The notes: generated by a model not told the origin, from the sequence alone. A stretch of 64,000 bases of DNA from Gammaproteobacteria bacterium (GCA_029884455.1 JAOUHU010000001.1:124001-188000), one strand, 5' to 3'. Counted from the stretch's first letter, positions 9,869 through 19,021 are shown. Made by a program: numbers and translations.

Positions 9869-10641
9869 GCGCTGCTGTTGACGACGCGTTGGCGCAAATT
9901 CCGGGTTGGGAGAACGCGACCTATTCCGAACTTAAGGGCGGCCTGACCAATCCGTGCTGGCTGGTCGAGCAAGGCGATCTCAGGGCGGTCCTGAAAGTCG
10001 ACAATCAGGCGCGTGGCGAGCCATTCAATACGCGCAGGCTCGAAGCACAGGTTCAGGGCCGCGCCTGCGGCGCCGGCCTCGCCAATGCAGTGCTGTACGC
10101 GTCCGACACCCTGCTTATGACCGAGTATGTGGAGGGTACGATCTGGTCCGCAGGCTGCCTGAGCGACTATGGCAACCTTGACCGGCTTGCGGCAGCAATG
10201 AAAAAACTTCACGCGTTGCCGCTGACAGGCCGGACATTTGATGCCGTCGGGGCAGCGCGCAACTATGCGCAGCGAATTGTTGGCGGTGATGCCGGCCGGA
10301 TTCGTGATTGCCTGGCAAAAATTGAGTCCATGCATTTGCCACACAATCTTTGTTGCTGCCACAATGATCTGGTTGCAGCGAACATCATTTACACACCGGT
10401 TGTTCGTTTTCTCGACTGGGAATACGCCTGCGACAACGATCCGTTTTTCGATTTGGCAACGATCGTGGCGCATCATCGACTATCGCCAGAACGCGCCGCG
10501 TACCTGCTAGATGCGTATTTCGAGGGCGACGGTTACCGATGGCGAACGCAACTGCATCGTCAGGCGGAATTCTACGAGGCCTTGCTCTGGCTTTGGGAGG
10601 CGGCTCACGCGGGAGGTCGCCATGCGGTCGACGGCTTGTAG
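9865..10641 (+). CDS. Thiamin kinase-like phosphotransferase
   Basis: This 258-aa protein belongs to the aminoglycoside/choline phosphotransferase fold. It has the catalytic-loop motif HNDLVAANI at about residues 172-180 and the metal-binding FLDWEYACDNDPFFD about 15 residues later. By position as third gene behind the TPP riboswitch, receptor and PnuT, it should phosphorylate imported thiamin, the role of E. coli ThiK. The assignment to thiamin rather than choline rests on the operon. No clear terminator follows before the convergent gloB-like gene. Confidence 0.85.
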   Translation: MSAAVDDALAQIPGWENATYSELKGGLTNPCWLVEQGDLRAVLKVDNQARGEPFNTRRLEAQVQGRACGAGLANAVLYASDTLLMTEYVEGTIWSAGCLSDYGNLDRLAAAMKKLHALPLTGRTFDAVGAARNYAQRIVGGDAGRIRDCLAKIESMHLPHNLCCCHNDLVAANIIYTPVVRFLDWEYACDNDPFFDLATIVAHHRLSPERAAYLLDAYFEGDGYRWRTQLHRQAEFYEALLWLWEAAHAGGRHAVDGL

Positions 10642-10698
10642 GGGCCGCCCACTCGCGGCAGGCCGCAATCGCGGGCATGGATTCCTGCCACCGCACGG

Positions 10699-11490
10699 CT
10701 ACCAGCTGTCGCGCAGCTCTCTGAGCTTCAGGAAGATACTGCGCGCATCGGGATTGCTGCCGATCTCTGGAAACTTATCGATAATTCCGGCGATGACTGT
10801 TTTGCTGTCGAGTCGAAAAAAAGTGTTGATGCGCCTTTCCATGGCCAGCGTTGTAATCAAAGCCTGATTTGGGTCCTGATATTCGAACCGAGCCAGCGTG
10901 TCGCGCGCAGCCTGGTTGTCCGGTTCACGATCCAGCGTGAAGCGGAGGTTATTCGCCAGGTAGTCGTGGCCCGGAAAAATTCTTGTATTGTCACCGAGTT
11001 TGTCGAGTTGATTACAAAATGTCTCGTACAGCTGATTCGGATGCCCGCCGTTATGGCAGTTGCCGGCCCCCGCGTTGAACAGCGTGTCGCCTGTAAATAA
11101 TGCTGGTTGGTCGGTCCGCGATAACAGGCAAATATGGCTCATTGTATGGCCCGGCGTATCGAGGCATTCCAGCTCGACCGTTTTGCCGACTTTGACGATA
11201 TCGCCCGCGCCGACACCGATGTCCATTGCTGGAATCCGGCTACCTGCATTTTTGTGCGCAATAATTCTGGCGCCGGTTGCTGCCACCACCGCCTTGTTGC
11301 CGCCGATATGATCGCCGTGTTCATGCGTGTTCAGGACTTGCGAAATGGACCAGCCGTTCTGCCGGGCCACGGCGAGGCATTGCTTATGGTCAAGCGGGTC
11401 GATCGCGAGTGCGTCGCCAGTTTCAGGGCACGCCACGAGGTAGTTGAAATTGCGATAGGCGTTGCCGGTCCAGATCTGCCGAATAATCAT
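10699..11490 (-). CDS. gloB: Hydroxyacylglutathione hydrolase-like metallo-beta-lactamase protein
   Basis: This 263-aa protein has the binuclear metal motif THEHGDHIGG, then DTPGHTMSH, FTGDTLFNAGAGNC and FPGHDYLANNLRF. That order is typical of glyoxalase II, which hydrolyses S-lactoylglutathione to lactate and glutathione. The C-terminal HAGH domain seems somewhat atypical (ALITTLAMERRINTFFR). Its start overlaps the stop of the upstream amidohydrolase by 4 bases, so the two are probably co-transcribed. Confidence 0.88.
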   Translation of the reverse strand: MIIRQIWTGNAYRNFNYLVACPETGDALAIDPLDHKQCLAVARQNGWSISQVLNTHEHGDHIGGNKAVVAATGARIIAHKNAGSRIPAMDIGVGAGDIVKVGKTVELECLDTPGHTMSHICLLSRTDQPALFTGDTLFNAGAGNCHNGGHPNQLYETFCNQLDKLGDNTRIFPGHDYLANNLRFTLDREPDNQAARDTLARFEYQDPNQALITTLAMERRINTFFRLDSKTVIAGIIDKFPEIGSNPDARSIFLKLRELRDSW

Positions 11491-13130
11491 TCACTACCTC
11501 GTGCATAAACACGTTTGCCACTGACCCAGGTCTCCAATACCCGGATGTCGTCGATCCGGTCTGTGGAAACCTCAAAGTAATCACCGTCGACGAGGATAAA
11601 GTCAGCCCACTTTCCGGGCTCAAGGCTACCGAGGCGATCTTCCTGGTGTGCCGCGTACGCCGCAGCCAGGGTGAACGAATGCAAGGCTTGCTCTCTGCTC
11701 ATTGCTTCCGCCGCATACCAGCCGCCGGCAGGCAGCCCATCTCGGTGTTGGCGCGATACCGCGGCATACAGGCCATAAAACGGATTCGGTAACTCGACCG
11801 GAAAATCTGAACCGCTCGCGATGACCGCGCCCGATTGCAGCAGTCGCTGCCAGGCATAAGCTCCCTTGATGCGCTCTGCGCCGATGCGATCCTCAGCCAT
11901 ATTCATGTCGCTGGTCGCGTGCGTCGGCTGCATGGACGCTACGACACCGAGGGCCGCAAATCGTGGAATGTCGTCGAGGGCGATGACTTGCGCATGTTCT
12001 ACCCGGTTGCGCAGCGGCGAAGGCTGGCCGGCCTGCGCGCGCTCGAACGCATCCAGCGCAAGCCGATTGCCGCGATCACCGATCGCGTGCACACCCACCT
12101 GGAAACCCATGCGATTTGCTTTGCGCACATCGCGAAACAGCTCGTCGACCGCAACAAACAACAGGCCGCGATTCTCGACGTCGTCGGAATACGGCTCAAG
12201 CAGCGCGGCGCCACGGCTACCCAGCGCGCCGTCGGCGTAGATCTTCACCGAGCGAATGTCGAGGTGGTCATTGCCATAGGCGATAATCGGCTTGCCGACG
12301 GCATCCAGGTTCGCGCCTGCATCCGCAAGCATGGCGTAAACTCGCAGCTCGAGCACAGCGTCATCGGCGAGCGCCATATAGACAGCGGCCATGTTGCGGT
12401 CGATGCCGGTATCGTGAACGCTGGTAATGCCGAGCGGCAGTAGCGTATTAACGGCTTCCAGAATTGCATTGCGAAGCTCGATACTGGTCGCTGCGGGGAC
12501 GTGCCCGGTAACCAGGTCCTTGGCGCGGTCGATCAGTATGCCCGTGGCATGGCCGTTCCTGTCGCGAATTATCTTGCCGCCGACCGGGTCGAGCGTACTG
12601 TCATCGATGCCGGCAAGCCGCAGTGTCACGCTGTTCGCCCAGCCCGCGTGGCCGTCGATTCGCTCCAGCCAGACAGGGCGATCGCTGACCACCGCATCAA
12701 TATCCGCAGCCGTCGGAAATTCCTGGACCGGCCAGAGCACCTGGTTCCAGCCGCGCCCCTCGATCCAGTCGACATGCGGATTGCCATCGGCATAGTCGGC
12801 AATGCGTTGCAGTGCGTCCTCGAGGCTCGGGGTGCCGGCCAGATCCAGGCTGGTTGCGAGAAAACCGAGGTTTGCCATATGTGCATGTGCGTCCGTGAGG
12901 CCCGGCAGCAGGTAGCGGCCGCCGCCATCGATGCGCCTGGCAGTGGCATATTCAGCAAGTGATGCCGGCCCGCCGGTCGCGAGCACCCTGCCGTCATCGG
13001 CAAATACCAGCACCTCAAACTGGACGACTCCGGTCTCGGTCGAGGTATAGCCAGTAACATTGTGAATTGCGGTCTGCGCGGATGTCGCGCTCGCGGCAAG
13101 CAGAAAAATCAGTAGGTGAAATCCGCGCAT
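11487..13130 (-). CDS. Exported amidohydrolase (YtcJ-like)
   Basis: The protein has an N-terminal signal peptide (MRGFHLLIFLLAASATSAQ), which fixes the start at 13130; the frame is open upstream to 13208 but without a sensible leader. The mature part is an amidohydrolase TIM barrel with DAHAHMANLG as the metal HxH motif, VHAIGDRGNR, and GSDFPVELPNPFYGLYAAVSR near the C-terminus. Members hydrolyse amides or related bonds, and no substrate can be deduced. Length is 547 aa, typical of the subgroup. Confidence 0.85.
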   Translation of the reverse strand: MRGFHLLIFLLAASATSAQTAIHNVTGYTSTETGVVQFEVLVFADDGRVLATGGPASLAEYATARRIDGGGRYLLPGLTDAHAHMANLGFLATSLDLAGTPSLEDALQRIADYADGNPHVDWIEGRGWNQVLWPVQEFPTAADIDAVVSDRPVWLERIDGHAGWANSVTLRLAGIDDSTLDPVGGKIIRDRNGHATGILIDRAKDLVTGHVPAATSIELRNAILEAVNTLLPLGITSVHDTGIDRNMAAVYMALADDAVLELRVYAMLADAGANLDAVGKPIIAYGNDHLDIRSVKIYADGALGSRGAALLEPYSDDVENRGLLFVAVDELFRDVRKANRMGFQVGVHAIGDRGNRLALDAFERAQAGQPSPLRNRVEHAQVIALDDIPRFAALGVVASMQPTHATSDMNMAEDRIGAERIKGAYAWQRLLQSGAVIASGSDFPVELPNPFYGLYAAVSRQHRDGLPAGGWYAAEAMSREQALHSFTLAAAYAAHQEDRLGSLEPGKWADFILVDGDYFEVSTDRIDDIRVLETWVSGKRVYARGSE

Positions 13131-13240
13131 GCCGGCATTGTATGTGCAATCGGCCGGGAAATGGCGCGTTTCGTAATGTGGCGGACACGCAACAATTATT
13201 ATGGGCACAATGTCCGGGGCAGCAAACTGAGTCTAAAGAA

Positions 13241-13415
13241 TTGACAACTAGCAGGTTTTCTGCGAACGTCTCCACTAACTTCAGTCGCCTTTGAGCAACA
13301 AAGAGCGATGATCAGATTGCAGGACACCTTCAGGCAGGCTTGGCGGGGGATCAGGGGGCCAGGGACTACGTGCTGGTGATAGTTGAAGAGCGGCTCCGAG
13401 AGGAGCCGCTTTTTT
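13241..13415 (+). ncRNA. Possible small RNA or orphan leader ending in a strong terminator
   Basis: The 349-bp region 13131-13479 has no credible gene. It begins with the 5' region of the minus-strand amidohydrolase. A TTGACA sits at 13241, and an intrinsic terminator at 13389-13415 points in plus direction with no plus-strand gene before it. That arrangement suggests a short plus-strand transcript. I found no good -10 box at the right spacing, and the sequence does not match an RNA family I know. Confidence 0.25.
13389..13415 (+). terminator. Rho-independent terminator
   Basis: AGCGGCTCC-GAGA-GGAGCCGCT is a perfect 9-bp GC-rich stem with a GNRA-type loop, followed by five further T residues (after the terminal T of the stem). 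It would end plus-strand transcription about 65 bases before the DUF4212 gene. Confidence 0.88.
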
Positions 13416-13479
13416 GTGCACGCCAAAAACTCGATTTTGCTAAATTGGCAGCTACCGGCAATCGCGCTTTTGGAATCCA

Positions 13480-13737
13480 ATGCAGTCTGAAAAACGAATG
13501 GCCTACTGGCGGGCCAACCTCCGCCTTGTGGCGATGTGCCTGGTGGTCTGGTTCGGCTGCTCCTACGGCTTCGGCATCCTGCTGGTTGACCAGTTGAACC
13601 AGATTCGAATCGGCGGTTTTCAGCTTGGTTTCTGGTTCGCGCAGCAGGGCTCGATCTACCTGTTCGTGGCACTTATCTTCTTCTATGCCTGGCGCATGAA
13701 TCGCATCGATCGTCAATTTGATGTGCACGAAGACTAG
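13480..13737 (+). CDS. DUF4212 symporter small subunit
   Basis: This 85-aa membrane protein has two hydrophobic helices (LRLVAMCLVVWFGCSYGFGIL and GSIYLFVALIFFYAWRM) and the family's conserved arrangement WFGCSYGFG...GFWFAQQGSI...FYAWRMNRID. DUF4212 proteins are nearly always encoded just before a large solute:sodium symporter subunit, as here (9-base gap). It probably stabilises or modulates that transporter. Confidence 0.92.
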   Translation: MQSEKRMAYWRANLRLVAMCLVVWFGCSYGFGILLVDQLNQIRIGGFQLGFWFAQQGSIYLFVALIFFYAWRMNRIDRQFDVHED

Positions 13738-13746
13738 GGCATCGGG

Positions 13747-15522
13747 ATGAGCCTGCAAATTCTGACCTACGTCATCGTAGGCCTTAGTTTCACGCTTTAT
13801 ATTGGCATAGCGATCTGGTCACGGGCGCACAATACCGGCGACTTCTACATAGCTGGCAAGGGAGTATCGCCGCTGGCCAATGGCATGGCGACCGCGGCAG
13901 ACTGGATGAGCGCGGCGTCCTTCATTTCAATGGCTGGCCTGATTGCATTCCTCGGTTACGACGGCTCCGTTTACCTGATGGGCTGGACCGGTGGCTACGT
14001 GCTGCTGGCACTGCTGCTGGCACCGTACCTGCGCAAGTTTGGCAAGTTTACGGTGCCCGAATTCATCGCCGAGCGGTATTACTCGAAAGCCGCGCGCATA
14101 GTCGCGGTCGTTTGCCTGATCTTCATTTCATTTACCTACGTCGCCGGGCAGATGCGCGGAGTCGGCATCGTGTTCTCGAAGTTTCTCGAGGTTGACGTAA
14201 CAAGCGGCCTGCTGATTGGCATGGGAGTCGTGCTTGTTTACGCCGTTCTCGGCGGCATGAAGGGCATTACCTATACGCAGGTCGCCCAGTATTGCGTACT
14301 GATTTTCGCGTATACGGTACCGGCCATTTTCATTGCCATTCAATTAACCGGAAATCCGTTGCCGCAGCTTGCCTTCGGCAGTGACATTACAGGCACCAGC
14401 ACGGCGCTGCTGGACAAACTCAATGGCATCGTCGTATCGCTGGGTTTTAACGAGTACACGTCGGGTACCAAGAGTCGTGTTGACGTGCTATGCATTACGC
14501 TTGCGTTGATGGTCGGTACGGCCGGATTGCCACATGTCATCGTGCGATTTTTCACGGTGCCGAAAGTGCGGGATGCGCGCCTGTCGGCCGGCTACGCATT
14601 GCTGTTCATCGCTATCCTTTACACGACCGCACCGGCGGTCGGCTCGATGGCACGCTATAACCTGATCAATACGATTCAGCCGGGGGTGGCAGGCGCGGTT
14701 GACGGCAATCTTGTCTACGATGAACGTCCACGCTGGATGCAGACCTGGGAAAAAACGGGGCTACTCGCTTTCACCGACAAAAATGGCGACGGTCGGATCC
14801 AGTATTACAACGACAACAATGCGGAATTCGCATCGCTGGCCGCGACCTACGGCTGGCGGGGCAATGAACTCCAGGTTGACCAGGACATCATGGTGCTGGC
14901 CAACCCCGAGATCGCCGGCCTGCCGAACTGGGTGATCGCGCTGGTAGCGGCTGGCGGAATTGCGGCCGCACTGTCCACCGCGGCGGGTCTGCTGCTGGTT
15001 ATTTCCGCGGCCGTTTCGCACGACCTGATCAAAGGCATTTTCCTGCCAGCAATATCGGAGCAACGGGAATTGCTCGCCGGTCGAATCGCCGAGGTGTTTG
15101 CGATTCTGGTCGCCGGCTACCTCGGTTTCGATCCACCAGGCTGGGTTGCGCAGGTCGTTGCCTTTGCTTTTGGCCTGGCGGCCGCCTCACTCTTCCCGGT
15201 CATCCTGCTCGGAATATTTTTCAAGCGCGTGAACAAGCAGGGCGCGATTGCGGGCATGCTGACTGGCCTGATATTTACCTATGGCTATATCGAATTCTTC
15301 AAAGGCCTGTTCCTGAAATGGGCGGGCTCGCCCTGGGGTGAAAACGTTGCTGCCAACTGGCTCTTTGGCATTTCGCCGGAAGGCATCGGTGTTGTCGGCA
15401 TGTGCCTGAATTTTGTGGTCGCTATCAGTGTCAGTTACCTGACAGCGCCGCCGCCCGAGCGTATACAACACATGGTTGAGCACATTCGGGTGCCACGCCA
15501 TTTCGACGAGGAAGCCGCATGA
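13747..15522 (+). CDS. Sodium:solute symporter (VC_2705-type, ActP-related)
   Basis: This 591-aa, roughly 13-helix SSS-family transporter has the family signature GGMKGITYTQVAQY near residue 170 and the segment AALSTAAGLLLVISAAVSHDL near residue 415. A soluble insertion at about residues 310-380 carries an EF-hand-like loop (DKNGDGRIQYYND, residues 344-356). The closest well-known relatives are acetate/monocarboxylate permeases, but the DUF4212-paired subgroup is less well defined. It is co-transcribed with a periplasmic M20 peptidase that overlaps its stop by 4 bases. The cargo might therefore be a hydrolysis product of that enzyme. Confidence 0.9.
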   Translation: MSLQILTYVIVGLSFTLYIGIAIWSRAHNTGDFYIAGKGVSPLANGMATAADWMSAASFISMAGLIAFLGYDGSVYLMGWTGGYVLLALLLAPYLRKFGKFTVPEFIAERYYSKAARIVAVVCLIFISFTYVAGQMRGVGIVFSKFLEVDVTSGLLIGMGVVLVYAVLGGMKGITYTQVAQYCVLIFAYTVPAIFIAIQLTGNPLPQLAFGSDITGTSTALLDKLNGIVVSLGFNEYTSGTKSRVDVLCITLALMVGTAGLPHVIVRFFTVPKVRDARLSAGYALLFIAILYTTAPAVGSMARYNLINTIQPGVAGAVDGNLVYDERPRWMQTWEKTGLLAFTDKNGDGRIQYYNDNNAEFASLAATYGWRGNELQVDQDIMVLANPEIAGLPNWVIALVAAGGIAAALSTAAGLLLVISAAVSHDLIKGIFLPAISEQRELLAGRIAEVFAILVAGYLGFDPPGWVAQVVAFAFGLAAASLFPVILLGIFFKRVNKQGAIAGMLTGLIFTYGYIEFFKGLFLKWAGSPWGENVAANWLFGISPEGIGVVGMCLNFVVAISVSYLTAPPPERIQHMVEHIRVPRHFDEEAA

Positions 15523-16835
15523 CACGTTTTAGTCTCAGATCCGCCCCTGCCATTCTGGCACTGGCTGGCCTGAACCTGGCATGGGCCGCGACTGACGCCG
15601 GATTCTCCGACGATGAGCAGCGCATGCTCGACTGGATCGATGCGCATGCCGAAGACGCCATCGCGCTGCTCGAGGAAACCGTCAACATTGGTAGTGGCAC
15701 GATGAATCACGCAGGCGTGCGGCAGGTTGGCGCTGTGATGCGACGCGAGCTCGATGCATTGGGCCTCGACACCGAGTGGATCGAGATGCCGGCCGAAGTG
15801 AATCGCGCCGGCCACCTGTTCGGCCGCCAGCAGGGCCAGGGCAAGAAGTTCCTGCTCATCGGTCACCTGGATACGGTATTCGAGTCGGACGACGATTTTC
15901 AGTCCTATGTACGCGAGGGTAACGTCGCGCGCGGCCCCGGCGTCGATGACATGAAATCGGGTAACGTGGTCATCATCTATGCGCTGAAAGCATTACACGA
16001 GATCGGCGCGCTCGATGATCTGTCCGTAGTTGTCGCCTATACCGGCGACGAAGAGCAGGCGGGAAATCCACTGTCGATTTCACGGCGGGACTTGATCGAT
16101 GCAGGCAAGTGGGCCGACATCTCGCTCGGTTTCGAGTCGGCCATAAATTACGACGGCGTCGACTGGGTCACTGTGTCACGCCGAAGCTCGAGTAACTGGG
16201 TCCTCAACGTCACTGGCAAGCAGGCGCACTCGTCGGGCGTTTTCAGTGAGGATACGGGCGCCGGTGCGATTTACGAAGCAGCGCGAATTCTAAGCGATTT
16301 CTACAATGAATTGCGTGACGAGGAGTTTTTGACGTTCAACGCAGCGAATTTCCAGGGTGGCACCGACGTCGAATTCGACGAACAGCTCAATCGCGGCAGC
16401 GCGTTTGGCAAGACCAACGTCGTGCCGCGAACCGCCATCGTTGCCGGCGACATGCGCGCTATTTCGGAAGAGCAGATTGCGCGCGTGCAAGTGCGTATGC
16501 GGGACATCGTTGCCAGGAACTTGCCGCATACCTCGGCCAGCATCCGTTTTTTCGACAAATACCCGCCGATGGCGCCCACCGAAGGCAACCGTCGCCTCGC
16601 GGCCGAACTGTCGCGCATTAACGAAGCCCTTGGGCGCGGCCCGATGTCAGAGCTGCATCCATTGCGGCGCGGCGCGGCCGATATTTCTTTCGTCGCGCCA
16701 TACACTGATGGCCTTGCCGGCATGGGCGCACTTGGCGATGGCGGACACACGCCCGACGAAAGCCTCGACCTAAGCAGCCTGCCGCTCGCCATCAAGCGTG
16801 CCGCTGTATTGATCTCTCGCCTGAATCAACAATGA
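15519..16835 (+). CDS. Exported M20-family metallopeptidase (glutamate carboxypeptidase-like)
   Basis: The 438-aa product has a signal peptide (cleavage near AWA/ATDA, residue 24). M20 zinc-ligand motifs follow in order: GHLDTVFE, GVDDMKSGN, YTGDEEQAG, and a C-terminal GGHTPDESLD. A dimerisation domain lies in the middle. M20 enzymes of this subgroup remove C-terminal amino acids from small peptides or folate-type conjugates in the periplasm. It overlaps both neighbours by 4 bases (symporter upstream, CDF transporter downstream), so the four genes form a tight operon. Confidence 0.88.
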   Translation: MTRFSLRSAPAILALAGLNLAWAATDAGFSDDEQRMLDWIDAHAEDAIALLEETVNIGSGTMNHAGVRQVGAVMRRELDALGLDTEWIEMPAEVNRAGHLFGRQQGQGKKFLLIGHLDTVFESDDDFQSYVREGNVARGPGVDDMKSGNVVIIYALKALHEIGALDDLSVVVAYTGDEEQAGNPLSISRRDLIDAGKWADISLGFESAINYDGVDWVTVSRRSSSNWVLNVTGKQAHSSGVFSEDTGAGAIYEAARILSDFYNELRDEEFLTFNAANFQGGTDVEFDEQLNRGSAFGKTNVVPRTAIVAGDMRAISEEQIARVQVRMRDIVARNLPHTSASIRFFDKYPPMAPTEGNRRLAAELSRINEALGRGPMSELHPLRRGAADISFVAPYTDGLAGMGALGDGGHTPDESLDLSSLPLAIKRAAVLISRLNQQ

Positions 16836-17704
16836 GCCACGTGCACGACAACAGCGATATGCGGCGCGTGCTGCTCGCGCTATTGCTGACCGGCAGCTTC
16901 ATGGTCGTCGAGCTAATCGGCGGCATTCTGTCAGGGTCGCTGGCGCTGTTGGCGGACGCTGGCCACATGCTGACCGATACCATGGCGCTCGCACTCGCAG
17001 CGGCCGCATTTCATATCAGCAAGCGGCCAGCCGACATCAAGCGCACCTACGGCTACCAGCGCCTGCAGATTCTGGCGGCATTCGTTAACGGGCTTGGCCT
17101 GTTATTGATTGTTGGCTGGATCCTGTTTGAGGCGATCGATCGTTTGCGTCATCCGGCGCCGGTACTGGGCACGACCATGTTGCTGATTGCGGCAATCGGA
17201 TTACTGGTCAATGTAATTTCGTTCGCCGTATTGCATGGCGGTGACCGGGAGAATCTGAATATCCGTGGCGCTGCAATGCACGTCGCCGGCGATTTGCTCG
17301 GATCATTGGCGGCCGTCGTTGCCGCCATAGTCATCATCTACTCGGGCTGGACACCGATTGACCCGATCCTGTCGGTATTCGTCGCGCTGCTGATTTTGCG
17401 CAGCGCCTGGTCACTGGTGAAACACAGTGCGCACGTCTTGCTCGAAGGTGCACCCGAATCGCTGAATATCTCAGCCATGCAGGAAAAGCTTATTGCCGCA
17501 GTGCCATCGGTCACCAGTATTCATCACGTACACGTCTGGGGCCTGACACCGCAGGATTTGATGCTTACGATGCACGTGCGCTTGACCGCGACACCGGGCA
17601 ATCCGACGGAGTGCATTCGCAGGATCAAGGCAGTGCTGCAGGCTGAATACAGTATTGGTCACTCGACCATCGAGATCGAAACCGACGACTGCGCCGATCA
17701 CTGA
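16832..17704 (+). CDS. Cation diffusion facilitator (Zn2+/Co2+ efflux)
   Basis: This 290-aa, six-helix CDF protein has the transport-site motif ADAGHMLTD (HxxxD) in helix II and HVAGDLLGS (HxxxD) in helix V. A cytoplasmic C-terminal domain contains HVHVWGLTPQ. Family members export zinc, cobalt or cadmium by proton antiport (CzcD/ZitB type). Its link to a zinc peptidase and a symporter is unusual and may only reflect co-transcription. The 3' end overlaps the convergent hpt gene by 7 bases. Confidence 0.92.
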   Translation: MSHVHDNSDMRRVLLALLLTGSFMVVELIGGILSGSLALLADAGHMLTDTMALALAAAAFHISKRPADIKRTYGYQRLQILAAFVNGLGLLLIVGWILFEAIDRLRHPAPVLGTTMLLIAAIGLLVNVISFAVLHGGDRENLNIRGAAMHVAGDLLGSLAAVVAAIVIIYSGWTPIDPILSVFVALLILRSAWSLVKHSAHVLLEGAPESLNISAMQEKLIAAVPSVTSIHHVHVWGLTPQDLMLTMHVRLTATPGNPTECIRRIKAVLQAEYSIGHSTIEIETDDCADH

Positions 17705-18234
17705 TCGTCGGGAGTCACCGTGCCGATGTATGGCAGGGTGCGGTCGCGCTCAGCGTAGTCGAGGCCATAGCCAACCACCCACTCGTTGCCAATGCCAAAG
17801 CCAACGTAATCGATCGGCACCTCGACCTGTGCGCTGCCCGGCTTGTGCAACAGGGCGCAGGTCCGAACTGATGCGGGTCGATGTGACTTCAGCATGCCTA
17901 TCAGGTACTTCAGCGTGTGCCCGGTATCGACGATGTCTTCGACAATCAGTACATGCCGATTTTCAATATCGCCGCGCACGTCCATGACCAGCCGTACGGC
18001 GCCACTCGACACGCTGCCGCGTCGATAACTCGACACAGCAATAAACTCCACTGTGCGCGGAATGCTCAGCCGACGCGACAGGTCTGCGAGGAAAATAAAG
18101 GAACCCTTGAGTACGCCGATCAATACCAGATTGCCCTTGTCGGCATAGTCGGCCGAGATTTCTGCGGCGAGCTCGCGTACGCGTTTGTCGATATCGGCTT
18201 CGCTGATCAAGATCGGAGGGCTTGGTTCGCTCAC
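17698..18234 (-). CDS. hpt: Hypoxanthine phosphoribosyltransferase
   Basis: This 178-aa type I phosphoribosyltransferase has the PRPP-binding motif VLIVEDIVDTGHTL near residue 95 and the loop GVLKGSFIF near residue 40. The purine-binding end is VGFGIGNEWVVGYGLDY. It converts hypoxanthine or guanine to the nucleotide. The gene is head to head with a deoxynucleoside kinase 42 bases away, so two salvage enzymes may share a promoter region. Confidence 0.95.
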   Translation of the reverse strand: MSEPSPPILISEADIDKRVRELAAEISADYADKGNLVLIGVLKGSFIFLADLSRRLSIPRTVEFIAVSSYRRGSVSSGAVRLVMDVRGDIENRHVLIVEDIVDTGHTLKYLIGMLKSHRPASVRTCALLHKPGSAQVEVPIDYVGFGIGNEWVVGYGLDYAERDRTLPYIGTVTPDDQ

Positions 18235-18276
18235 GCTGGTTTCCTGGGGACGCGAATGCGGTAAGGTAGCACATTC

Positions 18277-18915
18277 ATGAAGCGTACGATTGCAATAGCA
18301 GGCAACATGGGGTCGGGCAAGTCGACCCTGGTCGAATTCCTGTCACGCACCTACGACATCGCGCCGTTTTACGAACCCAATGACAACAATCCCTACCTTG
18401 AAGATTTTTACGGCGATATGCAGCGCTGGGCGTTCCAGTCACAGCTGTATTTTCTCGGCAACAAGTTTCGGTTGCACCAGGAGCTGGATCGGCAGGACGG
18501 CGTGGTCGCGCTGGACCGGACCATTTTTGAGGATGCCGAAATATTCGCGACCGCGCTTTTCCAGATGCGAAAGATTTCGCAGCGCGACTGGGATACCTAC
18601 CAGGGGTTTTACAAAGCGATCCTCGACGCGATTCGGCCGCCCGACCTGATGATCTACCTGCGCTGTTCGATGCGTACTCTGCGGCAACGCATCAAATTGC
18701 GAGGCAGAGCGATGGAGCAGGACGTGCCGCTGGCTTACCTGAAGCGGCTCGACCGACTGTACGAACAATGGATATCGAACTACGCGATGGGCGAGGTACT
18801 GGTTCTGGAAACGGACCGGCTCGACTACATCAACGACGTCATTCACCGGCTCGACGTCATGCAGCGTATCGAGGCCATGCTGCCAGGCGAGATCGGCAAA
18901 CCCGTGGCCTGCTGA
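18277..18915 (+). CDS. Deoxynucleoside kinase
   Basis: This 212-aa protein has the P-loop GNMGSGKST (residues 8-16), the substrate-region motif FYEPNDNNPYLEDFY, and ALDRTIFEDAEIFA (DR[ST] motif). A lid follows (KLRGRAMEQDVPLAYL). These match the bacterial deoxyadenosine/deoxyguanosine kinase family. It phosphorylates deoxynucleosides for salvage; the exact base preference is not visible. Confidence 0.92.
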   Translation: MKRTIAIAGNMGSGKSTLVEFLSRTYDIAPFYEPNDNNPYLEDFYGDMQRWAFQSQLYFLGNKFRLHQELDRQDGVVALDRTIFEDAEIFATALFQMRKISQRDWDTYQGFYKAILDAIRPPDLMIYLRCSMRTLRQRIKLRGRAMEQDVPLAYLKRLDRLYEQWISNYAMGEVLVLETDRLDYINDVIHRLDVMQRIEAMLPGEIGKPVAC

Positions 18916-18997
18916 ATGGGCCAGACTCTGTTGGTTTTCGATTTAACATAAGCCCACAATCGGCGTCACATACGCGTAAGTGCCTATTGCTATGCCA

Positions 18998-19016
18998 AAT
19001 GCGAATCATTACCATT
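18998..19016. promoter_or_regulatory. Fur box upstream of feoAB
   Basis: AATGCGAATCATTACCATT matches the 19-bp Fur consensus AATGATAATCATTATCATT at 16 of 19 positions. It lies directly before feoA, the expected place for iron-dependent repression of ferrous iron uptake. Confidence 0.85.
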
Positions 19017-19021
19017 TGCGC

